In this document: positions 14,530 through 23,926 of the stretch, in pieces | Numbering within the stretch: position 1 is the stretch's first letter | Layout: every line of letters starts with the position of its first letter | From: CAWIXB01 sp963839955 | Lineage (GTDB): Bacteria > Actinomycetota > Actinomycetes > JACCUZ01 | Assembly: GCA_963839955.1 (NCBI GenBank) | Contig: CAWIXB010000001.1 | Coordinates: 434,001-498,000, forward strand | Reading direction: 5' to 3' | DNA: 64,000 nucleotides | Translations under genes and position numbers: made by a program | Notes under the pieces: generated by a model | What the model was told of the DNA's origin: nothing | The model's input: the letters and a program-made list of their open reading frames with translations, nothing else | Databases searched by the model: none

Positions 14530-15081
14530 ATGTACCAGCACTCGCCCCGGCAACGACACGGCGCCCACCGGACTCGGCGTGACGTCACCGGCCCGCTGAT
14601 CGCCTCGTTGCTGGCGGTGGCCGCGGTGGCCGCACTGATCACCGCGCTCTACGTCTGGCGCGGGGAGGACGACGAGGTCGTGGGTGCGGCCGCACGTTCG
14701 GACACCTCGACCATCTCGCCGCCGGCCGACTCGCCGGCACCGACACCGCCGAGCTCGTCGTCCGCTCCGGCATCCTCACCCGCCGCAGCGCGCCCCGTGC
14801 ACGCTGACATCCCCGAGGTCGTCGTGCTCAACCAGACGGAGCGTGCGGGGCTTGCCGGTGCCGTCGCGGCGCGGCTGCGGGAACAGGGCTTCGACGTGGT
14901 CGGCACCGGCAGCTTCCGCGGCACCGTGCCGGCCACCACGGTCTACTTCCCCGAAGCCGCCGACCGCGAGGCGTTGGTCGTCGCGAAGGCGTTGCCGGGG
15001 GAGCCTCGCACCCGTCCGCGCTTCGGCAACCTCTCGTCCGAACTCCTCACGGTCGTCGTCACCGACTCCTACCCGAGCTGA
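14530..15081 (+). CDS. Membrane-anchored LytR_C domain protein
   Basis: A 183-residue protein with a basic N-terminus, one transmembrane helix at about residues 22-43 and a Pro/Ser/Ala-rich extracellular linker (about 58-90). The C-terminal domain (about 95-183; VVVLNQTERAGLAGAVAARLREQGFDVVGTGS) is the LytR C-terminal domain found at the ends of LCP cell-wall glycopolymer transferases. Here it stands alone without the catalytic LCP domain, so a binding role at the cell wall is likelier than catalysis. A TAGCGT box at 14513-14518 suggests a very short leader. Confidence 0.88.
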   Translation: MYQHSPRQRHGAHRTRRDVTGPLIASLLAVAAVAALITALYVWRGEDDEVVGAAARSDTSTISPPADSPAPTPPSSSSAPASSPAAARPVHADIPEVVVLNQTERAGLAGAVAARLREQGFDVVGTGSFRGTVPATTVYFPEAADREALVVAKALPGEPRTRPRFGNLSSELLTVVVTDSYPS

Positions 15082-15082
15082 C

Positions 15083-15910
15083 ATGACGTTGCCCCAGCCG
15101 ACGACGCCCGCCGGCCAGGCCGGTCTCGCCGCGCTGCTCGCCGAGCCGTCGCGCGCCCTGCTCGCCTTTGACTTCGACGGCACGCTGTCGCCGATCGTCG
15201 CGAACCCGGACGACGCACGGGCGCACCCCGAAGTCCCCGAACTGCTGCGCCGGGTCGCTGGTGGGTTCGGTCGCGTCGCCGTGGTGACCGGCCGGCCCGC
15301 CCGGGTCGCCGCGGAGCACACCGGTCTGGCCGACGTGCCCGGCGCCGTCGTGCTCGGGCACTACGGGCTCGAGCGGTGGAGCGAGGGAGCGCTGCACGCG
15401 CCGACGGCCGCCGACGCGGTGGCGAAAGCCCGCGAGCGCCTGCCCCGGGTGCTCGCCGACGCGGGCGCGCCCGAGGGAACCTGGGTCGAGGACAAGGGAC
15501 TCGCGGTCGCGGTGCACGTCCGGCGTACGACCGACCCGGCCGGCGCCCTGTCCCTCCTGACCGGACCGTTGGCCGACCTCGCCCGCGAGACCGGCCTCGC
15601 CCTCGAGCTGGGGCGGATGGTCGTCGAGCTGCGCCCGCCGGGTGCCGACAAGGGTGCGGCCCTGCGCGGGCTGGTGGACGAGATGGGTCCCGACGGCCCG
15701 TCCGCGGTCGGGTTCATGGGCGACGACCTCGGCGACCTGCCCGCGTTCGACGCGGTCGACGAGCTGCGTGCCGCTGGACTGCCGGGACTGCTCGTCTGCA
15801 GTGGTTCTGCGGAGGTCACCGCCGTGTCCGAGCGCGCCGATCTGGTCGTCGACGGGCCAGACGGCGTCGTGGGGCTGCTGGCCTCGCTGGCCACGCACGT
15901 CGGCGTCTAG
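15083..15910 (+). CDS. otsB: Trehalose-phosphatase
   Basis: A 275-residue HAD-superfamily phosphatase that removes phosphate from trehalose-6-phosphate, the last step of the OtsAB route. Motif I is D30-F-D32-G-T-L-S-P; motif II is in VAVVTGRP; the trehalose-phosphatase cap includes VLGHYGLERW and VEDKGLAVAVHVR; motif III/IV are K in PPGADKGAAL and GDDLGDLPAF. The start overlaps closely with the end of the LytR_C gene (1 nt gap), so the two may be co-transcribed. otsA is convergent and its stop lies 22 nt away. Confidence 0.95.
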   Translation: MTLPQPTTPAGQAGLAALLAEPSRALLAFDFDGTLSPIVANPDDARAHPEVPELLRRVAGGFGRVAVVTGRPARVAAEHTGLADVPGAVVLGHYGLERWSEGALHAPTAADAVAKARERLPRVLADAGAPEGTWVEDKGLAVAVHVRRTTDPAGALSLLTGPLADLARETGLALELGRMVVELRPPGADKGAALRGLVDEMGPDGPSAVGFMGDDLGDLPAFDAVDELRAAGLPGLLVCSGSAEVTAVSERADLVVDGPDGVVGLLASLATHVGV

Positions 15911-15932
15911 CGCGGGCTCAGCCCAGTGCCCA

Positions 15933-17384
15933 TCAAGCCAGTGCCCGCACCTGGTCGGCGAGCCAGCGGGCCGGCGGCTGGCCGGCGGCGATGGTGGCCA
16001 TCCGCTCGGTACGTGCGCGCCGCTCGTCGTCGGGCATGCTCAGCGCCTCGTCCAGCGCGTCCGCCGTACCGGAGATGTCGAACGGGTTCACCAGCAGGCA
16101 GTCCTCGGCGTACTCGTCAGCGGCTCCGGCCTCGCTCGACAGCACCACCGCGCACCCCTGCTCCGAGAGCACCGGCACCTCCTTGGCCACCAGGTTCATC
16201 CCGTCGCGCACCGGGTTGACCAGCAGCACGTCGCCCACGCGGTAGAGGGCGAGCGAGCGCGCGTAGTCGTCGGTGACGTGCAGCACGATCGGGCTCCAGT
16301 CGTCCGTGCCGAACTCGTCCTCGATCTCGCGGGCGAGCCGCTGCACGTGGGCGGTGTACTCGCGGTACTCCGGCAGGTCGTGGCGGCTGGGGTACGCCGA
16401 GGCGAGGTGCACGACCTTGCCCTGCCACTGGGGATAGCGGCGCAACAGCTCGCGGTAGGCCAGCAGTCCGCGGGCGATGTTCTTCGACAGCTCGGTGCGG
16501 TCCACCCGCACGATCGACTTGCGACCGGCCAGCGAGTCCACGATGCCGTTGCGCCGGGTCTCGACGTCGTCCTGCTCGGCCCGCTCACGCAGGCTCTCCG
16601 CATCGACCCCGAGCGGATGCACCGCGAGGACCGTCGTCCGACCGTCATAGGTCACCGACAACCCGTCCTCGCCGCACTCGGCGCCCAGGAACTCGGCGCA
16701 GCACTCGGCGAACGCGCGCGCCCACCGCTTCGAGTGGAAGCCGGCGTGGTCGGCGCCGAGCACGCCCAGCAAGGTCTCCTTGGCGATGGCGTCGGGCAGC
16801 AGGCGGAAGTAGTCGGTCGGCGCCCACGGCGTATGGGAGAAGTGGGCGATCCGCACGTCGGGGCGCAGCGCGCGCAACAGCTGCGGCGCGAGGGTGAGGT
16901 GGTAGTCCTGGATCAGCACCTTGGCGCCCGGCGCGGCATCCTCGGCGAGGGCATCGGCGAACGCCTGGTTGTAGGAGCGGTACGACGCCCACGCGCGGCT
17001 GAACGTGGCGTCGAAGGCCGGCGCCGTCGGTGTGGCGTAGAGCAGGTGGTGGACGAACCACAGCGTGGAGTTCGCGACCGCGTTGTAGGCACGGTGGAAC
17101 GTCCCGGCGTCGATGTCGAGCATGCGGACCGCCGTGCCGCCCGTGTCGTGCCCGTCGAGGTCCAGGCGGCCACCCTTCGCGCGCCGCGCGGCGGCCCGGT
17201 CGCCGTCGTTGAGAGCGGCGCAGACCCAGACCGTCTCGGCGCCGTCGCTCTCACCCATGCTCGACAGACCCGACACGAGCCCGCCGCCGCCCCGGCTCGC
17301 CTGGAGCGAGCCGTCATCGGCCTCGGTGAAGGAGAGGGGGCCGCGGTTGGACGCGACGAGCAGCTCGGCACCAGCTGGATCCAT
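15933..17384 (-). CDS. otsA: Trehalose-6-phosphate synthase
   Basis: A 483-residue GT20 family glycosyltransferase joining a nucleotide-activated glucose to glucose-6-phosphate. Seen are LLVASNRGPLSF at the start, the GGGGLVSGL glycine loop that binds the donor phosphate, the VLIQDYHLTLAPQLLR helix, IAHFSHTPWAPTDYFR and the C-terminal NPVRDGMNLVAKE signature. The frame is open upstream to 17555, but the ATG at 17384 has GGAAGG at a good distance and begins at the family N-terminus. Convergent arrangement with otsB keeps the pathway genes together though not in one operon. Confidence 0.95.
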   Translation of the reverse strand: MDPAGAELLVASNRGPLSFTEADDGSLQASRGGGGLVSGLSSMGESDGAETVWVCAALNDGDRAAARRAKGGRLDLDGHDTGGTAVRMLDIDAGTFHRAYNAVANSTLWFVHHLLYATPTAPAFDATFSRAWASYRSYNQAFADALAEDAAPGAKVLIQDYHLTLAPQLLRALRPDVRIAHFSHTPWAPTDYFRLLPDAIAKETLLGVLGADHAGFHSKRWARAFAECCAEFLGAECGEDGLSVTYDGRTTVLAVHPLGVDAESLRERAEQDDVETRRNGIVDSLAGRKSIVRVDRTELSKNIARGLLAYRELLRRYPQWQGKVVHLASAYPSRHDLPEYREYTAHVQRLAREIEDEFGTDDWSPIVLHVTDDYARSLALYRVGDVLLVNPVRDGMNLVAKEVPVLSEQGCAVVLSSEAGAADEYAEDCLLVNPFDISGTADALDEALSMPDDERRARTERMATIAAGQPPARWLADQVRALA

Positions 17385-17496
17385 GGGGGGAACCTTCCCG
17401 CGCGGGGCGCGGCCAAGCAAACCGGGCACAGGCGTGAGACGGGTTGGCGGGCTGCGGGCGCCGCCCCGTAGAGTGGTCGACCACAACTGAACATCG

Positions 17497-17643
17497 CTCA
17501 TCCAGAGGGGCAGAGGGAACGGCCCGACGAAGCCCCGGCAACCCGACACGAGCACTCCGTCCGCAGTCAGACCTGCGAGGCCGCTCGGTCACGGTGCCAA
17601 TTCCGACCCCGGGCGGCAGGTCGCCGGCCCCGGGAAAGATGAG
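17497..17643 (+). promoter_or_regulatory. SAM-I (S-box) riboswitch upstream of threonine synthase
   Basis: The leader contains the S-box core: GAGGGGCAGAGGGAACGGCC, then CCCGGCAACC, and later CACGGTGCCAATTCC, in the right order and spacing. P1 closes by pairing CTCATC (17497-17502) with GATGAG (17638-17643). The 3' side of P1 abuts the ribosome binding site GGAGAG of thrC with only 14 nt to the ATG, and no separate terminator hairpin fits, so control is probably at translation. Ligand S-adenosylmethionine is known for the class; the threonine synthase target is what makes it unusual. Confidence 0.9.
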
Positions 17644-17657
17644 GAGAGAGGCCTCGC

Positions 17658-18947
17658 ATGACTGTTCTGCCCGACGCACGGACCACCGCCGACTCGTCGT
17701 CGTCCGACGTCCCGACCGATCTCGACCTCGGCCCGGCCACCGCGCTCACCTGCCGCGAGTGCGGTGCTACCTACCCGCTCGGTCCCCACTATGCGTGCGC
17801 CGAGTGCTTCGGGCCGCTCGAGGTGGCTTACGACTTCGGCGACATCACCCGCGCCTCCATCGAGGCCGGCCCGCAGAACATCTGGCGCTACCAGTCGATG
17901 CTGCCGGTGCCGTCGACGGTGCGTGACGTCCCGAACCTCGAGCCCGGCTGCACCCCGCTCGTGCCGGCGCACAACCTGGCGCGTCAGCTGGGCGTGCGAG
18001 CCCTGTGGGTCAAGGACGACAGCGCCAACCCGACCCATTCGTTCAAGGACCGCGTCGTCGCGTGCGCACTGGCCGCCGCTCGCGAGCTCGGCTTCAAGAC
18101 GCTCGCCTGCCCGTCGACCGGCAACCTCGCCAACGCAGTCGCAGCGGCCGCGGCCCGCGCCGGCATCCGCTCGGTGGTGCTCATCCCGGCCGACCTCGAG
18201 CAGCAGAAGATCGTCACGACGGCCGTGTACGGCGGGACGCTGGTCGCCGTCGAGGGCAACTACGACGACGTCAACCGCGTCGCGTCGGAGCTCGCCGGCG
18301 AGCACGAGGACTGGGCCTTCGTCAACGTGAACGTCCGCCCCTACTACGCCGAGGGCTCGAAGACGCTGGGCTTCGAGGTGGCCGAGGCGCTGGGCTGGCG
18401 GTTGCCGCAGCAGGTCGTCATCCCGGTGGCGTCGGGGTCGCAGTTCACCAAGGTGGACAAGGCGTTCCGCGAGCTCGGGGAGCTGGGCCTGGTCGAGCCC
18501 ACGCCGTACCGGCTCTTCGGCGCGCAGGCGACCGGGTGCTCACCGGTGTCGGCCGCCTTCCGCGCCGGCCACGACATCGTCTCGCCGGTCCGGCCGTCGA
18601 CGATCGCCAAGTCCCTCGCGATCGGCAACCCGGCAGACGGGCCCTACGTGCTCGACACCGCGCGCCGCACGGGCGGCCTGGTCGAGGACGTCAGCGACGA
18701 GGAGATCGTCGACGGCATCCGGCTGCTGGCCCAGACAGAGGGGATCTTCGCCGAGACAGCGGGCGGTGTGACGGTGGCTACGCTCCGAAAACTGCTGGCC
18801 GCGGGTGAGATCGACCCGGACGCCGACACCGTCGTCTTCAACACCGGGGACGGCCTGAAGACGCTCGACGCGGTGTCGCCGTACGTCGGCCCGGCGGCCA
18901 CGATTGCCGCCTCCGCGGACGCCTTTAGTGCGGCCGGACTGGCCTGA
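17658..18947 (+). CDS. thrC: Threonine synthase
   Basis: A 429-residue PLP-dependent enzyme converting O-phosphohomoserine to threonine. An N-terminal zinc-ribbon-like region holds C32-x2-C35 and C47-x2-C50, as in the plant/actinobacterial type; K130 in NPTHSFKDR is the PLP lysine; PSTGNLANAVAAAAA binds the cofactor phosphate; VASGSQFTK and NTGDGLKT complete the site. The ATG follows GGAGAG by 8 nt. A SAM-I riboswitch covers the leader, so synthesis should fall when S-adenosylmethionine is plentiful. No other threonine or methionine genes are nearby. Confidence 0.95.
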   Translation: MTVLPDARTTADSSSSDVPTDLDLGPATALTCRECGATYPLGPHYACAECFGPLEVAYDFGDITRASIEAGPQNIWRYQSMLPVPSTVRDVPNLEPGCTPLVPAHNLARQLGVRALWVKDDSANPTHSFKDRVVACALAAARELGFKTLACPSTGNLANAVAAAAARAGIRSVVLIPADLEQQKIVTTAVYGGTLVAVEGNYDDVNRVASELAGEHEDWAFVNVNVRPYYAEGSKTLGFEVAEALGWRLPQQVVIPVASGSQFTKVDKAFRELGELGLVEPTPYRLFGAQATGCSPVSAAFRAGHDIVSPVRPSTIAKSLAIGNPADGPYVLDTARRTGGLVEDVSDEEIVDGIRLLAQTEGIFAETAGGVTVATLRKLLAAGEIDPDADTVVFNTGDGLKTLDAVSPYVGPAATIAASADAFSAAGLA

Positions 18948-19036
18948 GGCACCTCCCTCGTTCCCCTGTGCAGAAAACGTTTGGGGCGTTACGCTCCCCT
19001 GCGGTCGCGGTTCAGAACAGCAACGGGGAGAAGGCA

Positions 19037-19237
19037 ATGGCACAGGGCACCGTCAAATGGTTCAACGGCGAGAAGGGCTACGGCTTCATCGCGGTTGACG
19101 GTGGAGCGGACGTCTTCGTCCACTACAGCTCCATCGAGATGGACGGTTACCGGTCTCTCGAAGAGGGACAGCGCGTCGAGTTCGAGATCTCGGAGGGGCA
19201 GAAGGGTCCGCAGGCGGACGCTGTCCGCGCCGTCTGA
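19037..19237 (+). CDS. csp: Cold-shock domain protein
   Basis: A 66-residue OB-fold RNA/DNA chaperone of the CspA type. TVKWFNGEKGYGFI contains RNP1 (KGYGFI) and VFVHYSSI contains RNP2; length is the standard one. The ATG has GGGGAGAAGG upstream; the frame is open to 18968 but that extension is non-coding in character. A 5' leader of roughly 40-50 nt and a TACGCT -10-like box near 18989 fit a single-gene transcript that ends at the hairpin at 19256-19279. Confidence 0.95.
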   Translation: MAQGTVKWFNGEKGYGFIAVDGGADVFVHYSSIEMDGYRSLEEGQRVEFEISEGQKGPQADAVRAV

Positions 19238-19255
19238 CCGGCCAGCTCCGCCCGG

Positions 19256-19279
19256 CCCGGCCCGCGATCGGGGGCCGGG
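19256..19279 (+). terminator. GC-rich terminator hairpin after cold-shock gene
   Basis: CCCGGCCC (19256-19263) pairs perfectly with GGGCCGGG (19272-19279) over an 8-nt loop, 18 nt after the stop codon. No U-tract. Confidence 0.65.
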
Positions 19280-19324
19280 TCGTCGCGTGTTCCGGGTCCT
19301 CCGCCACCTAGGCTGGCAGCACCC

Positions 19325-19891
19325 GTGGACGCCTTCCTGCTGAGCACCGCCGTCATCTTCATCGCCGAGCTCGGCGACAAGAGCCAGCTCATGGCGATGA
19401 CCTTCGCCACCCGCTTCCGGGCGCGCGACGTACTCATCGGCATCACCGCCGCGACCCTCGTGGTCCACCTCGGCTCCGTCGCCCTGGGCGCGGCCGTGGG
19501 CACCGCGCTGCCGACCGACCTCCTCGCGGTGCTCGCGGGGGTCGCCTTCCTGGGCTTCGCCGCGTGGACGCTGCGCGGCGACAGCCTCGACGAGGGGGAG
19601 CGCAGCAGAGCGGAGCGGTCCACCCGGAACGCGGTGCTGGCCGTGGGGGTGGCCTTCTTCCTGGCCGAGCTCGGCGACAAGACAATGCTCGCCACCGTCG
19701 CCCTGGCCACCCGCGAGGGCTGGCTCGGCACCTGGCTGGGCAGCACGCTCGGCATGGTGGCGGCCGATGCGCTCGCCATCGGCGTGGGCGTGCTCCTGGG
19801 CCGGCACCTGCCCGAGAAGGCCGTCCGGTACGGAGCTGCCGCGGCCTTCGCCGGCTTCGGGCTGCTGCTCATCGCCGAGGGTCTGCGGTGA
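19325..19891 (+). CDS. TMEM165/GDT1 (UPF0016) family cation exchanger
   Basis: A 188-residue membrane protein with six predicted helices in two homologous halves. Each half starts with the diagnostic E-L-G-D-K-[ST] motif (residues 15-20 and about 114-119). Family members export Mn2+ or Ca2+ in exchange for protons. The start is GTG, with a TAGGCT -10-like box at 19309-19314 and no clear ribosome binding site, so a nearly leaderless message is likely. The 3' end runs into the groEL promoter 7 nt later. Confidence 0.92.
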   Translation: MDAFLLSTAVIFIAELGDKSQLMAMTFATRFRARDVLIGITAATLVVHLGSVALGAAVGTALPTDLLAVLAGVAFLGFAAWTLRGDSLDEGERSRAERSTRNAVLAVGVAFFLAELGDKTMLATVALATREGWLGTWLGSTLGMVAADALAIGVGVLLGRHLPEKAVRYGAAAAFAGFGLLLIAEGLR

Positions 19892-19897
19892 CCACCG

Positions 19898-19924
19898 CTT
19901 GCACTCGAGGGGGGAGAGTGCTAA
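19898..19924 (+). promoter_or_regulatory. CIRCE operator 1 and groEL promoter
   Basis: CTTGCACTC, a 9-nt spacer and GAGTGCTAA form a CIRCE element, the binding site of the heat-shock repressor HrcA (consensus TTAGCACTC-N9-GAGTGCTAA, two mismatches). A promoter TTGCAC (19899-19904), 17 nt, TAATCA (19922-19927) overlaps it, so HrcA would block polymerase. Confidence 0.9.
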
Positions 19925-19933
19925 TCATGGGTG

Positions 19934-19960
19934 CTGGCACTCTCGACACGAGAGTGACAG
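19934..19960 (+). promoter_or_regulatory. CIRCE operator 2
   Basis: CTGGCACTC, 9-nt spacer, GAGTGACAG: a second, weaker CIRCE element exactly 36 bp downstream of the first, inside the transcribed leader of groEL. Confidence 0.82.
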
Positions 19961-20082
19961 GACTCGGATCGGGCCGGTGAGGCCGGTGCCGTGCGGCGGG
20001 AGGGCCCGCCGGGCGTGCCGGCCGTCCGTCGCGGGCACCGCCGATCCGCCATCCACCCCGATCCGGGAGGACCGACAAACGT

Positions 20083-21720
<1,638 letters not shown>

Positions 21721-21746
21721 TCCCGGCTTCCCGCGTACGACCCGAG

Positions 21747-21780
21747 AAGGGGCGGCTCTCCACCAGGAGAGCCGCCCCTT
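21747..21780 (+). terminator. Strong terminator after groEL
   Basis: A 15-bp perfect stem (AAGGGGCGGCTCTCC at 21747-21761 with its complement at 21766-21780, 4-nt loop), followed within 4 nt by TTTT. The symmetric stem also ends the opposite-strand GH62 transcript. Confidence 0.92.
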
Positions 21781-21847
21781 CCGCTTTTCCGTCTACGTTG
21801 CCGCCAGACGATCACGACCGAGACGTACGGCCCGGGTCACGTCGAGG

Positions 21848-22945
21848 TCACTTGGCTGCCTTGCAGGGCTTGCCGGCCTTGATCTGGGTGAGCAGGCCGA
21901 GCCGGTAGGGCAGCTGTGAGTATTCCTCGCCGTCGGAGGCGGGGTCCCGGCCCTGGTAGAGGAACTGCAGACAATTCGGGTTGAGCGGCATGGTCTGGTC
22001 GATGCCTGAGCGGACGAGCTCGCCGTGACTGATCTCCTCGGTCCACTGGCCGTCGGGGAAGGTGACGTTGGCTGCTCCGGCGAACGGCTCCTCCTCGCTG
22101 TCGGCGAGCGGGGTCCACGTGCCGTCAATCCGGTCGGAGGTGAAGGAGCGGAAGTAGCGGCCCTCGTCGCCGATGGCCTCGATCACGAGCAGGTACTTGT
22201 TGGAGCCCTGGATCTTGTAGACGCTGCCGCCCTCGAACAGCCGGTAGCGGTTCGGATCAGACAACGCGATCTGGGTGTTGCCGAACCCGTTCGGGAAGTC
22301 CTTCACGGTCGTCTCGGCGCGGTAGAGGTGACCGTTGTCGTCGGAGGAGAACAGGTAGCACATCTTCTTGTCGCAGATCACCCAGTAGTCCAGCCAGTAG
22401 CCGTTGCCGATGTTGTCGCGAACGATGTCGGGCATGCTGCTCTGGAAGTTCCGCGGCTTCGACCAGGACGTCGGGTCGGTCGGGTCCTTCGTGGTGGAGT
22501 ACGACGGCAGCCCCGTCTGGTAGACGAGGTACCACAGTTTCTGCGGAGCGAAGTAGAACAGGTGCGGCGCAGCGCGGTAGCCGGTGCCGACCCCCGACTC
22601 CTCCTCGAGGTGGTACTGGCGCGCCGACTGCGCCTGCGACCAGTCTTTGAACACGGTGCCGAACAGGCTCCAGTCCCCGGTGGTGTCCGCGGTGGTGCCG
22701 TAGACCAGCCAGTCACGCTTGTAGCGCAGCACCGTCGGGTCCTTCACCGAGACAGCGTTCTCGATGGCGTCCGGCTTGGGGCTCAGCAACACCCCGCTCG
22801 ACGACCACTGGTAACTCGACGGCATGGCTGCGGGGCCACCGGGCGGCGCGGGGCCATCGGCCGGCGCGGCGGCTGCGGTGCCGCCGGTAGCCGTGCCCAA
22901 CAACGCAAGAGTCGCGGCAGCGGCAATCAAACGACGTCTCAGCAT
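21848..22945 (-). CDS. Secreted GH62 alpha-L-arabinofuranosidase
   Basis: A 365-residue secreted enzyme. A signal peptide covers about residues 1-30 (MLRRRLIAAAATLALLG then an AAAAPADG cleavage region). The rest matches glycoside hydrolase family 62, five-bladed beta-propellers that remove arabinose side chains from arabinoxylan: KDPTVLRY supplies the catalytic base Asp, SMPDIVRDNIGNGYWLDYWVI in two parts the middle blade, and FEGGSVYKI the acid Glu; two Cys in VICDKKMCYLF may form a disulfide. ATG 22945 has GGAG 8 nt upstream and is preferred to a TTG at 22957. A palindromic operator lies 13-27 nt upstream. Confidence 0.92.
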   Translation of the reverse strand: MLRRRLIAAAATLALLGTATGGTAAAAPADGPAPPGGPAAMPSSYQWSSSGVLLSPKPDAIENAVSVKDPTVLRYKRDWLVYGTTADTTGDWSLFGTVFKDWSQAQSARQYHLEEESGVGTGYRAAPHLFYFAPQKLWYLVYQTGLPSYSTTKDPTDPTSWSKPRNFQSSMPDIVRDNIGNGYWLDYWVICDKKMCYLFSSDDNGHLYRAETTVKDFPNGFGNTQIALSDPNRYRLFEGGSVYKIQGSNKYLLVIEAIGDEGRYFRSFTSDRIDGTWTPLADSEEEPFAGAANVTFPDGQWTEEISHGELVRSGIDQTMPLNPNCLQFLYQGRDPASDGEEYSQLPYRLGLLTQIKAGKPCKAAK

Positions 22946-22958
22946 GGGCCACTCCAAT

Positions 22959-22972
22959 TGTTAACGTTAACA
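22959..22972. promoter_or_regulatory. Perfect 14-bp palindromic operator upstream of GH62 gene
   Basis: TGTTAACGTTAACA is a perfect palindrome with a central CG step, the form used by LacI and some GntR family sugar regulators. It sits 13 nt before the GH62 start. Its regulator is not encoded nearby. Confidence 0.75.
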
Positions 22973-23129
22973 GGGGCGAAATAATGGTACATCGGTGGGT
23001 TTGTTCAGGCAATACACAAAACGCTAAAGACCTGTGCTTCCCCGGACTTCCGCGGACCGGAGACGACGCATCCGCCCATTGCATCTGGCCCGCCGAAAAT
23101 CGTTCGCACTCGAGCGCTACCGTGCGCGC

Positions 23130-23501
23130 ATGGACTGGAAGATCGAGCTCGTCCCCATCCCCGTCAGCGACGTCGACCGCGCCAAGGCGTTCTACGTCGA
23201 CCAGGTCGGGTTCAACGCCGACCACGACCACCAGGTCAACGAGAACCTTCGCTTCGTCCAGCTGACGCCACCAGGGTCGGCCTGCTCCATCGTGCTGGGC
23301 ACGGGCATGTCTCAGATGGAGCCCGGCTCGCAGCAGGGCGTGCAGGTGGTCGTCGAGGACGTGGCGGCCGCTCGCGAGGAGCTGGTCGCCCGAGGCGTCA
23401 AGGCCAGTGACGTCGACGTGATGCCCTGGGGCTCCTTCGTGTACTTCAGCGACCCCGACGGCAACAGCTGGGCGCTGCAGGAGCTGCCGCCGCGCGACTG
23501 A
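23130..23501 (+). CDS. VOC family protein
   Basis: A 123-residue vicinal oxygen chelate protein: WKIELVPIPVSDVDRAKAFYVDQVGFN begins the first module and FVYFSDPDGNSWALQE ends the second. The site at which His or Glu ligands would lie is Pro11-Val12 at the start, so a metal may be absent, as in many VOC proteins of this subgroup. A TACCGT -10-like box ends 6 nt before the ATG, consistent with a leaderless transcript; the frame upstream of 23130 has no coding character. Substrate unknown. Confidence 0.85.
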   Translation: MDWKIELVPIPVSDVDRAKAFYVDQVGFNADHDHQVNENLRFVQLTPPGSACSIVLGTGMSQMEPGSQQGVQVVVEDVAAAREELVARGVKASDVDVMPWGSFVYFSDPDGNSWALQELPPRD

Positions 23502-23531
23502 CCCGACGCCGCTGCACCGAGCGGCCCACGG

Positions 23532-23822
23532 CTAGTGCGCGAAGCTGCCGGCGATGCGCGCCTCGGCGTCGTCGTAGCTCTGACCGGCGTGACCGAGCAG
23601 CTGGCTGATGCCGCCGAGCGCCTGCTGCAGCGATTGCGCGCTGCGGGCCCACTCGTCGTAGAGGACCTGGAAGCGCTCGTGCGCCTGCCCGTTCCAGGAG
23701 CCGCCGATCGGCGCGACCCGGCTGCGCAACCCGGACAGCTCGGACTCGATGGACCCCGCGCTGCCCTGCACCTGACGGGACAGCTCGAGCAGCTCGGCGG
23801 GGGTGACACGGAACGCGGTCAT
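23532..23822 (-). CDS. WXG100 family type VII secretion target (orphan)
   Basis: A 96-residue two-helix protein with the central W-N-G turn in GGSWNGQAHERF and a long C-terminal helix ending in ARIAGSF. WXG100 (EsxA/B-like) proteins are exported by ESX machineries as dimers. No EccC, partner esx gene or effector adjoins, so this is an orphan copy. GGAGG 9 nt upstream of ATG 23822 fixes the start; an upstream TTG is less likely. Confidence 0.88.
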   Translation of the reverse strand: MTAFRVTPAELLELSRQVQGSAGSIESELSGLRSRVAPIGGSWNGQAHERFQVLYDEWARSAQSLQQALGGISQLLGHAGQSYDDAEARIAGSFAH

Positions 23823-23926
23823 GACGGTGGCCTCCACGGGCAATCAGTCGGTCGGACCCCGACGACGTTAGGGACTTCGCGCGGGTCGGCCGCCGAGTTG
23901 TGCACAGGCCAGGAGCGGAGCCGCAG

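Noticed and set aside
17385..17555. N-terminal extension of OtsA to 17555
   Set aside because: The extension overlaps the riboswitch-containing leader of thrC on the other strand and lacks homology; the ATG at 17384 has a ribosome binding site and fits the family start.
17497..17643. SAM-IV instead of SAM-I class for the thrC leader
   Set aside because: The AGAGGGAACGGCC...CCCGGCAACC core and GGTGCCAATTCC segment follow the SAM-I arrangement; the distinctive SAM-IV P2-P3 sequence is not present.
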